Source: Paractinoplanes brasiliensis
Lineage (GTDB): Bacteria > Actinomycetota > Actinomycetes > Mycobacteriales > Micromonosporaceae
Reading direction: 5' to 3'
NCBI RefSeq assembly: GCF_004362215.1
Contig: NZ_SNWR01000002.1
Location: forward strand, 2,356,001-2,420,000
Length of the DNA: 64,000 nt
Part shown: positions 18,001-25,532 of the stretch, one piece after another
Layout: every line of letters begins with the position of its first letter
Numbering within the stretch: position 1 is the first letter of the stretch
Position numbers and translations under genes: made by a program
The notes under the pieces: model-generated
Database searches by the model: none
Seen by the model: only the letters and a program-made list of their open reading frames with translations
What the model was told of the DNA's origin: nothing

Positions 18001-21000
18001 CAAGTACCGGCCCTGCCTCTGCTGCTGGGCCACCCTCAACGCGTACGCGGGCGAAGGGTTCCCGGTCAACTTCAACAACAACTACGGCAACTACTACACC
18101 GAGTCCGCGCGGTCGGTGATCGACACGATGCCGCACCTGGCCGGCACGGTGGCCGCCCACATCCGCGGCGCCGCCACCCGGATGATGAGCGTGTCGGCGC
18201 TGTCCCGGCAGGCGCCGCCGGACGACGCGTACGAGAACAACGGGCCCGAGAAGGTCATCCCGGTGGAGGACGCGCCGAACCGGGGCTACGTCACGCCGTC
18301 GGACTCGGAGACCGAGTGGGTCGAGAAGCGCCGGGCGTACGTCACCACGAAACGCAACCTCGACCTGGCCACCGGCAGCCGGTTCCGCACGATGGGCGTC
18401 GGCAAGGACAAGCCGTTCGCGCCCCGGGCCGCCCAGCGGGTGCTCAACGAGGCCGAGCAGGCCCAGCTGGCCGCGGCGTGGCGGTCGCGCGACACCGCCT
18501 CGGCCACCGCGCTGTTCAAGTACCACTCGGCCCGCGGGGTGAGCAACGCGGAGCTGAGCGAGGTCTCCGGGGCCAGCGCCACCCACGTGGGCCGGCTCAT
18601 CAACGACAAGGACGGCCACGAGAAGCGCGACGGGCGCGAGACCGTACGGCGGCGGGTGCAGTCGCGCAGCGGGCAGTCCGAGGCGGGCTCGACCACCAGC
18701 AAGTTCACCAAGCGGCCCGACCTGGACTCCGCTGGTGAACAGGCGCTGCGCGACGCGATGCGGGGCAGCGGCTTCTACAGCGACTGGAAGAGCCTCAAGA
18801 AGGGGGCGGACGGAAAGCTGCAGGCCCGGCACATCCCGCCCGCGTTGAACCAGGCGCTCGACACCGCCCGCCGGCGCTACAACATCCAGAGCATCGCCGA
18901 CTATCTGTACATGGCCCGCAAGAGCCTGCAGCAGCACCTCGACAAGAAGTACGGGTCGGTCAACGAGGCGGCGGTGAAACGCGAACCGAGCCCGATCGAC
19001 GAGGAGATGCCCGACGCGCCGCCGATCGCCGAATCGAGCCGGATGGCGACCAGCAGCTTCGCCGAGGTGGCCTATCGCGAGGCGTCGAGGCAGTCCCCGC
19101 CCCGGAGCGTCCCGGCCAGGCCGCGGGCCGAGCAACCGCCGGCGGGCGCAGTGCCCATCTACACCGACGAGCACGGCACCACCGTGTACGAGAACGACCG
19201 CGGCACCCAGTTCTACCTGGACCCCTCGACGGGCCGCTGGCGGTACTACGACGACTCGGACGAGCAGTGGCACGACCATCGGCCCGAGGACCCGTACGGG
19301 AAGGGGAAGAACACCCGCTGGGCGGCCACCGACGTGCACGGCACGCACGCGACCCCTCCTCCGGTCACGAAGGTGGAGTCCGGCATCGCGCTGCTCGACC
19401 CCGATCAGGCCGAGAACTGGAAGGCGGCCCGCAGGCACGAGCCCCGGCCGGACGAGTTCCTGGTCTTCGCGCACGGCACGCCGGACGGCATCGTGTTCGG
19501 CGACAAGCTGGTCACGCCCGAGCAACTGGCCGCCCGGATCGCCGAGGACAAGCGGTCGCACGGCAAGCGGATCGTGCTGATCTCGTGCGACACGGGGGCC
19601 GGGGATTACGACGTACGGCTGGCGCGGCAACCCGGCATCACGGCGGTGACCGCGCCGACCCGTACAGCGTGGACCACCCCGGGCGGGCGGGTTCTGTCGG
19701 CCTCCCCCGACCTGCGGGAGTTCGGGAGCTGGCGGATCACCGGCGGGCAGCCGCCGGTGACACGGGTGCTGCCCGACTACGAGCTGCCCGCCGTCGTGCC
19801 TGCCGACGATTCCCTGGCCGGGGCGGTGGCGTTCGCGCCCGACCTGATGACCGAGCTCGAGTCGCTCGACGACTTCTTCGACGACGAGGGCTCTGAAGAA
19901 GACCTTATGGCCAAGCTGGAAAGCCTCGACGAGTTCTTCTCCCGTGAGGAGCGGGCTGTCGCCTCCGGGCCGCGCCCTGTCGACGTCCTGGAGACGATTC
20001 CCGAGGAGTCCGACGAGCCGGAAGAGCCGGATCGGGCGCCGAGCAGCCCCGTAGCGCCCACCCCCCGCGGCGTGGATGTCCTCGAAACCATCGCCGAGGA
20101 TGCCGAGGCTGAGGCGGCGGCCGAGGCCGAGGCGGTCGACACCCCGTTCACCGTACGCCGTGACCTGCCCGCGAACGTGCGCGAGAGCCGCAGCCTCGGC
20201 CTGGCCAAGCAGCTGGGCCGCACCGAGAACGTCGACCTGCGCACCCCGTTGGCCGAGATCGGCGTCGACGCCGCCACCACCGAGCAGATCCAGCGGCTGG
20301 CCGAGGGCGGCGTGGCCCCGTTCCTCGGCGACGGCCGCCCTGTCCCGGTGACCGTCGGCGGCCGCCCGGCCGAGCTGGTGGTACGCGCGGTTCTCGACTG
20401 GTACGGCATGACCCTGGGCGAGAAGGCGACCGACCCCGGAAAGGCCGAGACGAAGACCAGCGTCAAGGACATCCGCACCTCGACGGTCAAGCACAACGCC
20501 CAGGTCGAGCCGCGGGCCGCTTTCGGGGCCCTGCCGCCGCTGCTGGCCGACGTCGCCGCGCAGCTGCCGGCGGGCGCCACCGAGACCCGTACGGCCGCGC
20601 ACGAGAACGAATACACCCAGAAGTCCACCGTGGACATCGCCAACGGCATCGACACCAAGGTCCCCGTACGGTTCGTGGTGATCCTGCGCGACGCCGAGGG
20701 CCCGATCGACCAGCGGCACACCGACGCGAGCGCCACCATCCGCGTGCCGAAGGGCCTGACCCGGCCGGCCGTCAACCCGCCCCGGCGCGAATCGGGGCTG
20801 CCGTCCCGGTTCGGGGTGGAGAGCGCGACCGGCCGCCCCGCCGGGCACCGCGACTTCTTCGACCAGGTCGCCGCGATGCTGCCCCCCGAGGTGACCGCGA
20901 TCGACGCGCCCGGCCGCCAGACGCTGAAACAGTTCCTCGACGACGCCACCATCGCCGCTCAGCTGCCCGCCATGGTCGCGTCCGACGGCGACCTGCACCC

Positions 21001-24000
21001 CGAGGCGGGCTGGGTCACCTCGGAACCCCTGCTGCACGCGCCCCGCCACGGCCGCCGGCGGCTGCACCGGGCCCGCGACAGCGTCGTGCAGATGCGGCTG
21101 GTCCCCCGGTACGCGCAGATCACCGACACCGTCGCCGAGGCCACCCACACCGACACGCAGACCCGCAGCGGTGAGGACAAGGACACCAGCACGGCGACCC
21201 GTACGGTGGGGCTGTCCGGTGGTGTGGGCGCGGGCATGCAGACGGGCGCGGTGCGGTTCGCGGTCGGGCCGCGGGCCGGTTTCAGCCGTACGGTGGAGCA
21301 CGGCCAGGAGCACACGGTGGCCACCTCGTCCGCCGAGACCAGCACGGTCACCGGCCCGGCCGGGCGCTACCAGGTCGTGTACGACCTCGAGGTGCGCACG
21401 ATCGGCCGGCCCGCGACCCGGCTCAACGGCACGGTGGAGAGCTTCCAGTGGGCCCGGCAGGACCGCCTCGACCGGTCCGGGCTGCCCGGCCGCGGCGCCG
21501 CCGACGGCTGGCGGGGCAGGCACGGGCCGGACCGCAAGCTGTTCGCTCCCGCCCACGTCGAGCAGGGCGCCTCGTTCGGCGGCACGATCGTCGACGACTT
21601 CCGCGGCGGCGACCGGCTGTACGAGGCGGTGTCGCAGGCGTTGCGCACGGTACCGGGCCGCCGCGACTACAAGATCATGTCGAACGCCTTCCTCGGCCAG
21701 TTCGACGACCCGGAGCTGACCGACGGCCTGACCGCCGGGGTGCAGGCCCTGATCGCGCGGGACACCAAGGCCCGCAACGCGTTGTCGGACCGGCAGCTGG
21801 CCCTGCTGCTCGACCGCATCGTGGGCCCCGGCCTGGAGGTGCCGCTGGTCAAGAACGGTCATCTGCACGACTACCACACCGTGGTGAAGGTGACCGGCGA
21901 GGTCGGCGCGCTGTCCGACGGCGACGTGGTGGCCGCCGGCGTGTTCGGCGGCGGCGACAAGCTCAAGAACAAGACGGGCACGCAGGCCGGGCGCAGCCGC
22001 ACCGACAAGGCCGAGGTGAGCGTCGAGGGCCGGGTCCAGGGCGCGCTCAGCAGCCTGTTCGGCACCCTCACGTTCGGTCCGAAGATCACCCGCATCGGCA
22101 CGGCGGCGCACACGCTCGGCGTCACCCAGAGCGCCTCGCACACCCACGAGCACGGCGGCACGCTGGACGCCGGCGGGGCGGTCGCCGACCAGCGGATGGT
22201 CGAGTTCCTCGCGCCGCTCACGCTGCACACCACGAGCACGTCGCACCGCCGGCTCAACACCAGCGGGCGGCGGCTCACCCTGGGCCGGCCGGGCCACGAC
22301 GTTCCCCGTACGGTGGAACCGCCCGTGCTGCCGGACCGCAGCCACCGCGTCGACGTGCGCCTGCTGGTGCCCGAGCACCGGGTCACCACGACGCCACCAC
22401 CACCTGCCCCGGCGGCGGCGCCCCCGGTGACCACGCCGATCGAGCGCCCCGGCCCGATCAGCCGGCTGCCCGGTGGTTACTCCCGCGATCTGGACGGCAA
22501 CCGGATCGAGGCGTTCACCGCGGCCGCCGACGTGCAGGCCGCCGTCAAGCAGGCGCTGGTCACCGCGTCCGGCGACCCGATCTTCGGGTTCACCGACGGC
22601 GTGCTGTCCTCCGCGATCGCCGACACGTTCTCGCCGGAGAACCTGCGCGGCAACCCGCGCCTGTTCAGCCGCCCGATCGTGCTCGACGGGCTGACCCACC
22701 CGCGCCGCGTGTCCGATGTGCACGGCCGGGTCGGCGTACGGCTGCGCCCGTCGAACCCGCAGGTGCTGACCGGCGCCGAGTACGAGAAGGTGAAGCGCAG
22801 CCTGGCGGGTGGCGTGGTCGGCAAGCAGAGCCGGGGGCACCAGTGGGAGGCCTCGGCCACGGCCACCGGGGTCGGCTCGCTGTCGGGGCTGACCGGGCGC
22901 ACGGGTCCCGGCGGGCTGCTGATCGCCCAGTTCCAGCCGTTCGCCCGGCGCTGGGGCAAGGCGCGCGGGCAGGAGCTGACCGGCAACGCGCGGCTGCGGC
23001 TGACCGGGCGGCCCGAGCACCGGGTTCCCGTCCGGATCGACCTCGACGTCGAGGTGGTCGCGGAGACCCGCCGCCGCGGCAACATCGACCGTTTCGACGT
23101 GTTCTCCGACGACAGCGTGCACCGGGCCGGTGTCGGAACCCGGCGGCCCGGTTCGGTGATCATGTGGATGACCGAGGCGCAGGTGCACCGGATGCGCGAG
23201 GCCGACCTGGACCGGGCGCACGTCAACCGCGACGTCGAGCTCGGGCAGGCCCAGGTCGCCGAGACACGCGCGCTGCTGCGCGAGCAGCGGGACGCGCTGA
23301 GCGCGCTGGCCCGGCGGCAGGTGCTCGATCGGGCCGGCGCCGCCCCGGAGACCCGCGACGACCTGCTGCGCCTGCAGCGACGGGCATACCGCGAGCTGCG
23401 GCTGGAGCAGGGGCGGGCGCGCCTCGAGCTGCGGACCCGGCACGCGGCGGCGATCGACGCGCTGACCGAGCGGAAGCGGCGCGAGCTGCTCGAGCTGGCC
23501 GCCCAGCGCCCGGTCGCCGCGCCGGCCGTCAACCACGCGCCGGTCGCCCTGACCCCGCCGGGCGCCTCGATCGGGCTGGGCGGGGTGAGCACCCCGCTGG
23601 ACCTCACCGACCGCATCCCGCACCTGCGGCGGCGGCTCGCCGAGACCCTGGGCGAAGCGGCCGCCGAACGGTTGCTGCCGTCCTCGCCGCTGCTCACGCC
23701 GCACGACAACTCCGGCACCGTGCACGACTTCCTGGCCGACCTCGACCGGCACCTGCCCGGCGCGCTCAACGGCGGCCGCAGCCAGCCGTTGCGCCTCGAG
23801 GACAGGCTCAGCGGCCACACGTACTACCTCACCGCGCGGGCCCGGTTCACCGGGCCGCCCCGGTTCGCCGGCATCGAGCACGTCGAGAAGCTGGGCGCCG
23901 CGGGCAAGGTCGTGCTGACCACGACGGACACCCGCACGAAGCAGCGCACGGCTTTCGGCGTCACCGGCGCCTCCCGGGTCATGGGCCTGTTCCGCGGCAG

Positions 24001-25336
24001 CGATCCGGCCGGTCCCGGGCACGGTCCTTCCACCGGCACGCTCGCCGCCGGGCTGCGCGCCACCGCCAACCTGTTCAACCGTGACCGCAAGCGGGTCGAC
24101 ACCAGCAAGGTGACCCACAAGCACGCCGCCACCACCCAGGGCCCGGTCGCCACCTGGGACAGTGACGTCGAGATCGACCTGACGATCAGCCGGGGCCAGC
24201 GCTTCGACGACCGGGACGGCGAAACCGGTGGGCTGGTGCTCGCCCGCGACCTGCAGGTGCGCCAGGTCACCCTGCACACGCTGGCCGGCGACACGCTGCC
24301 CGATCCGGTGCCCGGCGACCCGCGGCTGGGCGTTGCCGACCCGGTCGCCGCGCTGCCGCGAGCCCAGCGCACGCCGGAGGCCCGGGAGCAGTGGCGTGCG
24401 GCCCCGGGTCATCCCCGGCTGCCCGAGGCCGGCCGGTTCGGGGTGGAGCACGTGCCGGCCGACATGGGCGACCTGCGGGCGGCGGCGGCCCGCGCGATCA
24501 CCGACTCGGGTGGGGCGGTGGACGCCGCCACGATCGCCGCGCTGCGCGACGGGCTCAGCGCCGACAACCTCAAGACGGCGCTGGCGGAGATGCTCGACGG
24601 CGGGTTCCGGGTGCCCCTGCCCGGTGGCGGCGACCGCACGCTCCACGTGGACGCCCGTCTCGTCCCGCATCCGCGGCCGGCCGGTGTGGACGCCCGGGTC
24701 GAGCTGGCGGGCAGCCGGACGCACGACGACGAGCCGACCCTCGAGGAGACCAGCGGAACCACGTACGGCGTCGCGGCGGTGCTGCCCGCGGGAGGCGGTG
24801 GGGTGGCCCAGCCCGCGGAGAGCCGTCCGTTCGGCGCCATGACCGGCTCGTCGCAGCGCGAACAGGCCCTGTTCGACTCGGCGGCCGCCCAGCAGCTCAA
24901 GACCGAGGTGACCACGGGCAAGACGTCGGCCCAGCAGCAGCCGGCGGCCGAGGTGGCCACGGACAAGGGCAAACTGACCCGGACCCTGTCGTACGGGGTG
25001 GAGTTCCGCTTCGTGGTGACCTCGGCACCGACCCGCCGGGAGCCGCTGGGACACCGTACGGGCGGCACGGAGCTGCGGGTGCACGACGCCGTCATCGTGC
25101 GGCTGGCCGGCGCTGACGACGTTCCGGCGGCCCTGCGCGAGAGCGCCGAGAAGGTGGCCGAGGCGTCGACTGCCTGGACGAAGGCGGTCGCGGCGCGCGA
25201 CGGCGTACGGGCTCGGGGCGCCGACACCGTACGGGCCGACGCCGCCGCGGCCGACGCCGAGCGGGCCTGGTGGGCGGCGATCGCGGCCCACCAGCAGGCG
25301 TTTGCGTCCCACCAGCGGGCGCCAGGGGCCCATTAG
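12068..25336 (+). CDS. Giant ESX-linked modular effector, C-terminal part: three deaminase/HTH/protease-like units and beta-rich repeats
   Basis: This 4422-residue ORF contains three homologous units starting near residues 40, 907 and 1738. Each has a deaminase fold: strand pair LEVQGMLIN-RLVF, then HAEQKLM and PCxxC, with H253/C285/C288, H1120/C1152/C1155 and H1951/C1983/C1986. Two HTH-like segments follow (in unit 1, about 458-500 and 579-604), then an aromatic WW-like patch. Each unit closes with a caspase-like module (H789/C827, H1620/C1658, H2469/C2507). An acidic linker (about 2580-2690) leads to roughly 1,650 residues of divergent beta-rich repeats and a final Ala/Arg coiled coil. No signal peptide or WXG domain is present, which supports the view that this is the continuation of the preceding ORF. 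Antisense ORFs here are shadows. Functions are inferred from motifs. Confidence 0.85.
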   Translation: MKDMRPIEDVDGDLAQAVDFGPKQPPKEPKQPPKEKKPTKKELIGSIDGPVKQFTLSYGGGQSGRAVDRFRLRFARDKRAERAAQTLSHLSFKLHDTFRALRDASPDRKSLPKDLEVQGMLINNRLVFASNFNATVDLIAGVTLPPGDNPPLQRLLNLSQSDAGRRRHLSHQDADEYVGRMNRSHIKLDAAFDGVRDSATAGAMRANRLVRIADAAPSTAVGRQQLRQLLTDPEYQGAAIMLRLDTAGANSVHAEQKLMLAVLSAGLDPDDIHGTHVVMGKYRPCLGCWAALHAYAAEGYPVNFNDNYGNYYTESTRSIVDHMPHLAGPVAEMVNAVAGQLMSVSALSRQMPPPDATENNGLEKVIPAHDAPNRGYVTASDSETEYFDQQRQYVTTKRNLDFATNSRSHTLGVGKAKPFSARAAQRVLTEDERIPLAAAWRSGDTAHATALFKYHSARGVSNVELSEASGASAGHVGRLINDKDGHEKRDGRDKVKRRVQSRSGRVETASTAGSSTSKFTKRPPLDSNGQKALRDAMRDTDFYSGWKRIEKGIDKKELQARHIPPALNDTLDQARRLYNIQSIADYLHMKRKSLQQHLDKRYGSVNEAATKNAALTRQPSPIDEEMPDAGPSFEPMDVEYDYAPAEDYDAPAEDYEGIAEYDDEPAEGDADALEQEAPANTEPIYAGEDGETIVTNDRGTQFYFNRETGRWQYFDEHTNQWYDYRPDDPYGKGKNTRWAVTDVTGTHETAPPATELDAGIALLDADQEDNWQAARRYQPRPNEFVVFAHGTPEGIVVGNKLVTPEQLAQRINEDTRSHGKQIVLISCDTGAGDFDVRLSQQPGITAVTAPTRTAWVTPDGRVISASPDLNEAGNWRHTSGHPPVSTILPGRDLPATKEGAVAFGRTKKDMLADIDGAAKKFTKSYGGGQSGRAVDEFRLRFARDKRAERAAQTLSHLSFQLHDTFRALRDASPNKSSLPKDLEVQGMLINNRLVFATNFNATVDLLAGATVPAGDGPPLRRLISLDQSDARRRAHLPQQDADEYVGRMDRSRVKLDAAFDGVRDSATAQAMRANEVLRIADAAPGSSQGRQRLRELLTGDDYDGAVILLRLDDAGDDSVHAEQKLMLAVLSAGLDPDDIQGTHLIMGKYRPCLCCWATLNAYAGEGFPVNFNNNYGNYYTESARSVVDHLPQLAGPVAQSIRGAADGLMSVSALSRQAPPDDAYENDGPERVIPAHDAPNRGYVTPSDSETEYFDKQRQYVTRKRNLDFATGSRVRTLGVGKDKPFAPRAAQRVLTEDERAQLAYAWRSGDAAALFKYHSARGVSNAELGEASGASASHVGRLIKDKDGHEKRDGRDKVTRRVQSRSGRSDTASTAGSSKSKFTKRPDLDSDGRKAIRDAMDGTKFKAAWKEIEKQILLKGTLRAGHLPDPLNQELSTLRHRYNMQSIADYLHIPRKSLQQHLDKRFGSVNEAATKSAAMTRQPSPIDEEMPDAAPSPEPMDVEYDEAPAGTEPIYAGEDGNTIVENDRGTQFYLDPETGRWQYFDEHTNEWHDYRPDDPYGKGKNTRWAVTDVRGTHETAPPVAEVDAGIALLDPGQEENWQAARDYRPKPNEFVVFAHGTPEGIVVGNKLVTPEQLAQRINEDTRSHGKQIVLISCDTAASDYDVRLAQQPGITAVTAPTRTAWVTPNGRVLSASPDLNEQGNWRHTSGHPPVSTILPGQELPTSKQGAVAFGRTKKDMLAEIDGAAKGFTKSYGGGQFGRAVDRFRLRFARDKRAERAAQTLSHLSFKLHDTLRALRDASPGRKDLPKDLEVQGMLINGRLVFATNFNATVDLLGRARIPEGPGTPLQRLLSIEQSDAGRRAHLTTQDADEYVGRMRRSGRKLEAAFDGARDSATARAMRANDRLRVVDAAPATAEGRQRLHQLLTHPDYRDTTIVLRHAASGDDSVHAEQKLMLAVLSAGLDPDDIQGTHLIMGKYRPCLCCWATLNAYAGEGFPVNFNNNYGNYYTESARSVIDTMPHLAGTVAAHIRGAATRMMSVSALSRQAPPDDAYENNGPEKVIPVEDAPNRGYVTPSDSETEWVEKRRAYVTTKRNLDLATGSRFRTMGVGKDKPFAPRAAQRVLNEAEQAQLAAAWRSRDTASATALFKYHSARGVSNAELSEVSGASATHVGRLINDKDGHEKRDGRETVRRRVQSRSGQSEAGSTTSKFTKRPDLDSAGEQALRDAMRGSGFYSDWKSLKKGADGKLQARHIPPALNQALDTARRRYNIQSIADYLYMARKSLQQHLDKKYGSVNEAAVKREPSPIDEEMPDAPPIAESSRMATSSFAEVAYREASRQSPPRSVPARPRAEQPPAGAVPIYTDEHGTTVYENDRGTQFYLDPSTGRWRYYDDSDEQWHDHRPEDPYGKGKNTRWAATDVHGTHATPPPVTKVESGIALLDPDQAENWKAARRHEPRPDEFLVFAHGTPDGIVFGDKLVTPEQLAARIAEDKRSHGKRIVLISCDTGAGDYDVRLARQPGITAVTAPTRTAWTTPGGRVLSASPDLREFGSWRITGGQPPVTRVLPDYELPAVVPADDSLAGAVAFAPDLMTELESLDDFFDDEGSEEDLMAKLESLDEFFSREERAVASGPRPVDVLETIPEESDEPEEPDRAPSSPVAPTPRGVDVLETIAEDAEAEAAAEAEAVDTPFTVRRDLPANVRESRSLGLAKQLGRTENVDLRTPLAEIGVDAATTEQIQRLAEGGVAPFLGDGRPVPVTVGGRPAELVVRAVLDWYGMTLGEKATDPGKAETKTSVKDIRTSTVKHNAQVEPRAAFGALPPLLADVAAQLPAGATETRTAAHENEYTQKSTVDIANGIDTKVPVRFVVILRDAEGPIDQRHTDASATIRVPKGLTRPAVNPPRRESGLPSRFGVESATGRPAGHRDFFDQVAAMLPPEVTAIDAPGRQTLKQFLDDATIAAQLPAMVASDGDLHPEAGWVTSEPLLHAPRHGRRRLHRARDSVVQMRLVPRYAQITDTVAEATHTDTQTRSGEDKDTSTATRTVGLSGGVGAGMQTGAVRFAVGPRAGFSRTVEHGQEHTVATSSAETSTVTGPAGRYQVVYDLEVRTIGRPATRLNGTVESFQWARQDRLDRSGLPGRGAADGWRGRHGPDRKLFAPAHVEQGASFGGTIVDDFRGGDRLYEAVSQALRTVPGRRDYKIMSNAFLGQFDDPELTDGLTAGVQALIARDTKARNALSDRQLALLLDRIVGPGLEVPLVKNGHLHDYHTVVKVTGEVGALSDGDVVAAGVFGGGDKLKNKTGTQAGRSRTDKAEVSVEGRVQGALSSLFGTLTFGPKITRIGTAAHTLGVTQSASHTHEHGGTLDAGGAVADQRMVEFLAPLTLHTTSTSHRRLNTSGRRLTLGRPGHDVPRTVEPPVLPDRSHRVDVRLLVPEHRVTTTPPPPAPAAAPPVTTPIERPGPISRLPGGYSRDLDGNRIEAFTAAADVQAAVKQALVTASGDPIFGFTDGVLSSAIADTFSPENLRGNPRLFSRPIVLDGLTHPRRVSDVHGRVGVRLRPSNPQVLTGAEYEKVKRSLAGGVVGKQSRGHQWEASATATGVGSLSGLTGRTGPGGLLIAQFQPFARRWGKARGQELTGNARLRLTGRPEHRVPVRIDLDVEVVAETRRRGNIDRFDVFSDDSVHRAGVGTRRPGSVIMWMTEAQVHRMREADLDRAHVNRDVELGQAQVAETRALLREQRDALSALARRQVLDRAGAAPETRDDLLRLQRRAYRELRLEQGRARLELRTRHAAAIDALTERKRRELLELAAQRPVAAPAVNHAPVALTPPGASIGLGGVSTPLDLTDRIPHLRRRLAETLGEAAAERLLPSSPLLTPHDNSGTVHDFLADLDRHLPGALNGGRSQPLRLEDRLSGHTYYLTARARFTGPPRFAGIEHVEKLGAAGKVVLTTTDTRTKQRTAFGVTGASRVMGLFRGSDPAGPGHGPSTGTLAAGLRATANLFNRDRKRVDTSKVTHKHAATTQGPVATWDSDVEIDLTISRGQRFDDRDGETGGLVLARDLQVRQVTLHTLAGDTLPDPVPGDPRLGVADPVAALPRAQRTPEAREQWRAAPGHPRLPEAGRFGVEHVPADMGDLRAAAARAITDSGGAVDAATIAALRDGLSADNLKTALAEMLDGGFRVPLPGGGDRTLHVDARLVPHPRPAGVDARVELAGSRTHDDEPTLEETSGTTYGVAAVLPAGGGGVAQPAESRPFGAMTGSSQREQALFDSAAAQQLKTEVTTGKTSAQQQPAAEVATDKGKLTRTLSYGVEFRFVVTSAPTRREPLGHRTGGTELRVHDAVIVRLAGADDVPAALRESAEKVAEASTAWTKAVAARDGVRARGADTVRADAAAADAERAWWAAIAAHQQAFASHQRAPGAH
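12185..14785 (+). repeat. Tandem unit 1 (deaminase-HTH-protease-like), 2601 bases
   Basis: First of three homologous coding units, beginning at the Lys-Lys before ELIGSIDG. Deaminase-type zinc ligand candidates are H253, C285 and C288, with E255 as the proton shuttle. The caspase-like pair is H789/C827. This copy carries a longer acidic Tyr/Glu insert (about 13960-14100) than the others. Confidence 0.85.
14786..17278 (+). repeat. Tandem unit 2 (deaminase-HTH-protease-like), 2493 bases
   Basis: Second unit, begun by KKDMLADIDG. It keeps HAEQKLM (H1120), P-C-x-x-C (C1152, C1155) and the caspase-like pair H1620/C1658. The residues after the Cys are DTAAS instead of DTGAG, a small divergence next to the putative active site. 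Confidence 0.85.
17279..19775 (+). repeat. Tandem unit 3 (deaminase-HTH-protease-like), about 2500 bases
   Basis: Third unit, begun by KKDMLAEIDG. It keeps H1951, C1983, C1986 and the caspase-like pair H2469/C2507. DNA identity to unit 2 is very high across the deaminase core (for example 17915-18110 against 15422-15617), implying recent duplication or gene conversion. Confidence 0.85.
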
Positions 25337-25455
25337 CGGACGCCCGGGGGCCGTCAGCGCGCGCGGGACCATCAGCGGGCGCTTGCGGGACCATCAGGGA
25401 GCGCTTGCGGGAGCATCAGCGAGCGCTTGCGGGAGCATCAGCGGGCGCTTGCGGG
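25287..25455 (+). repeat. About 22-base tandem repeats running across the giant gene's stop codon
   Basis: Four near-identical 22-base units lie at 25368-25389, 25390-25411, 25412-25433 and 25434-25455, sharing a catcag...gcgcttgcggg core. More diverged 17-22-base units extend upstream through the stop at 25334-25336 and encode the final HQQAF/HQRAP residues. No gene lies between this array and the ATG at 25533. Confidence 0.8.
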
Positions 25456-25532
25456 AGGAAGCGCGAGGCTTTGAGGGCAGACCGCGCCGGCGGGCGTCGA
25501 TCACGCCGCGACGACCGTGGTCGAATGGCGCC

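Noticed and set aside
16556..25372. 2938-residue minus-strand ORF
   Set aside because: It is antisense to the giant effector gene, low in hydrophobic pattern and rich in Gly/Arg/Val from GC-rich complement codons. It is a shadow.
25368..25455. CRISPR-like array
   Set aside because: Units are contiguous 22-base tandem repeats with no spacers, and no cas genes are present.
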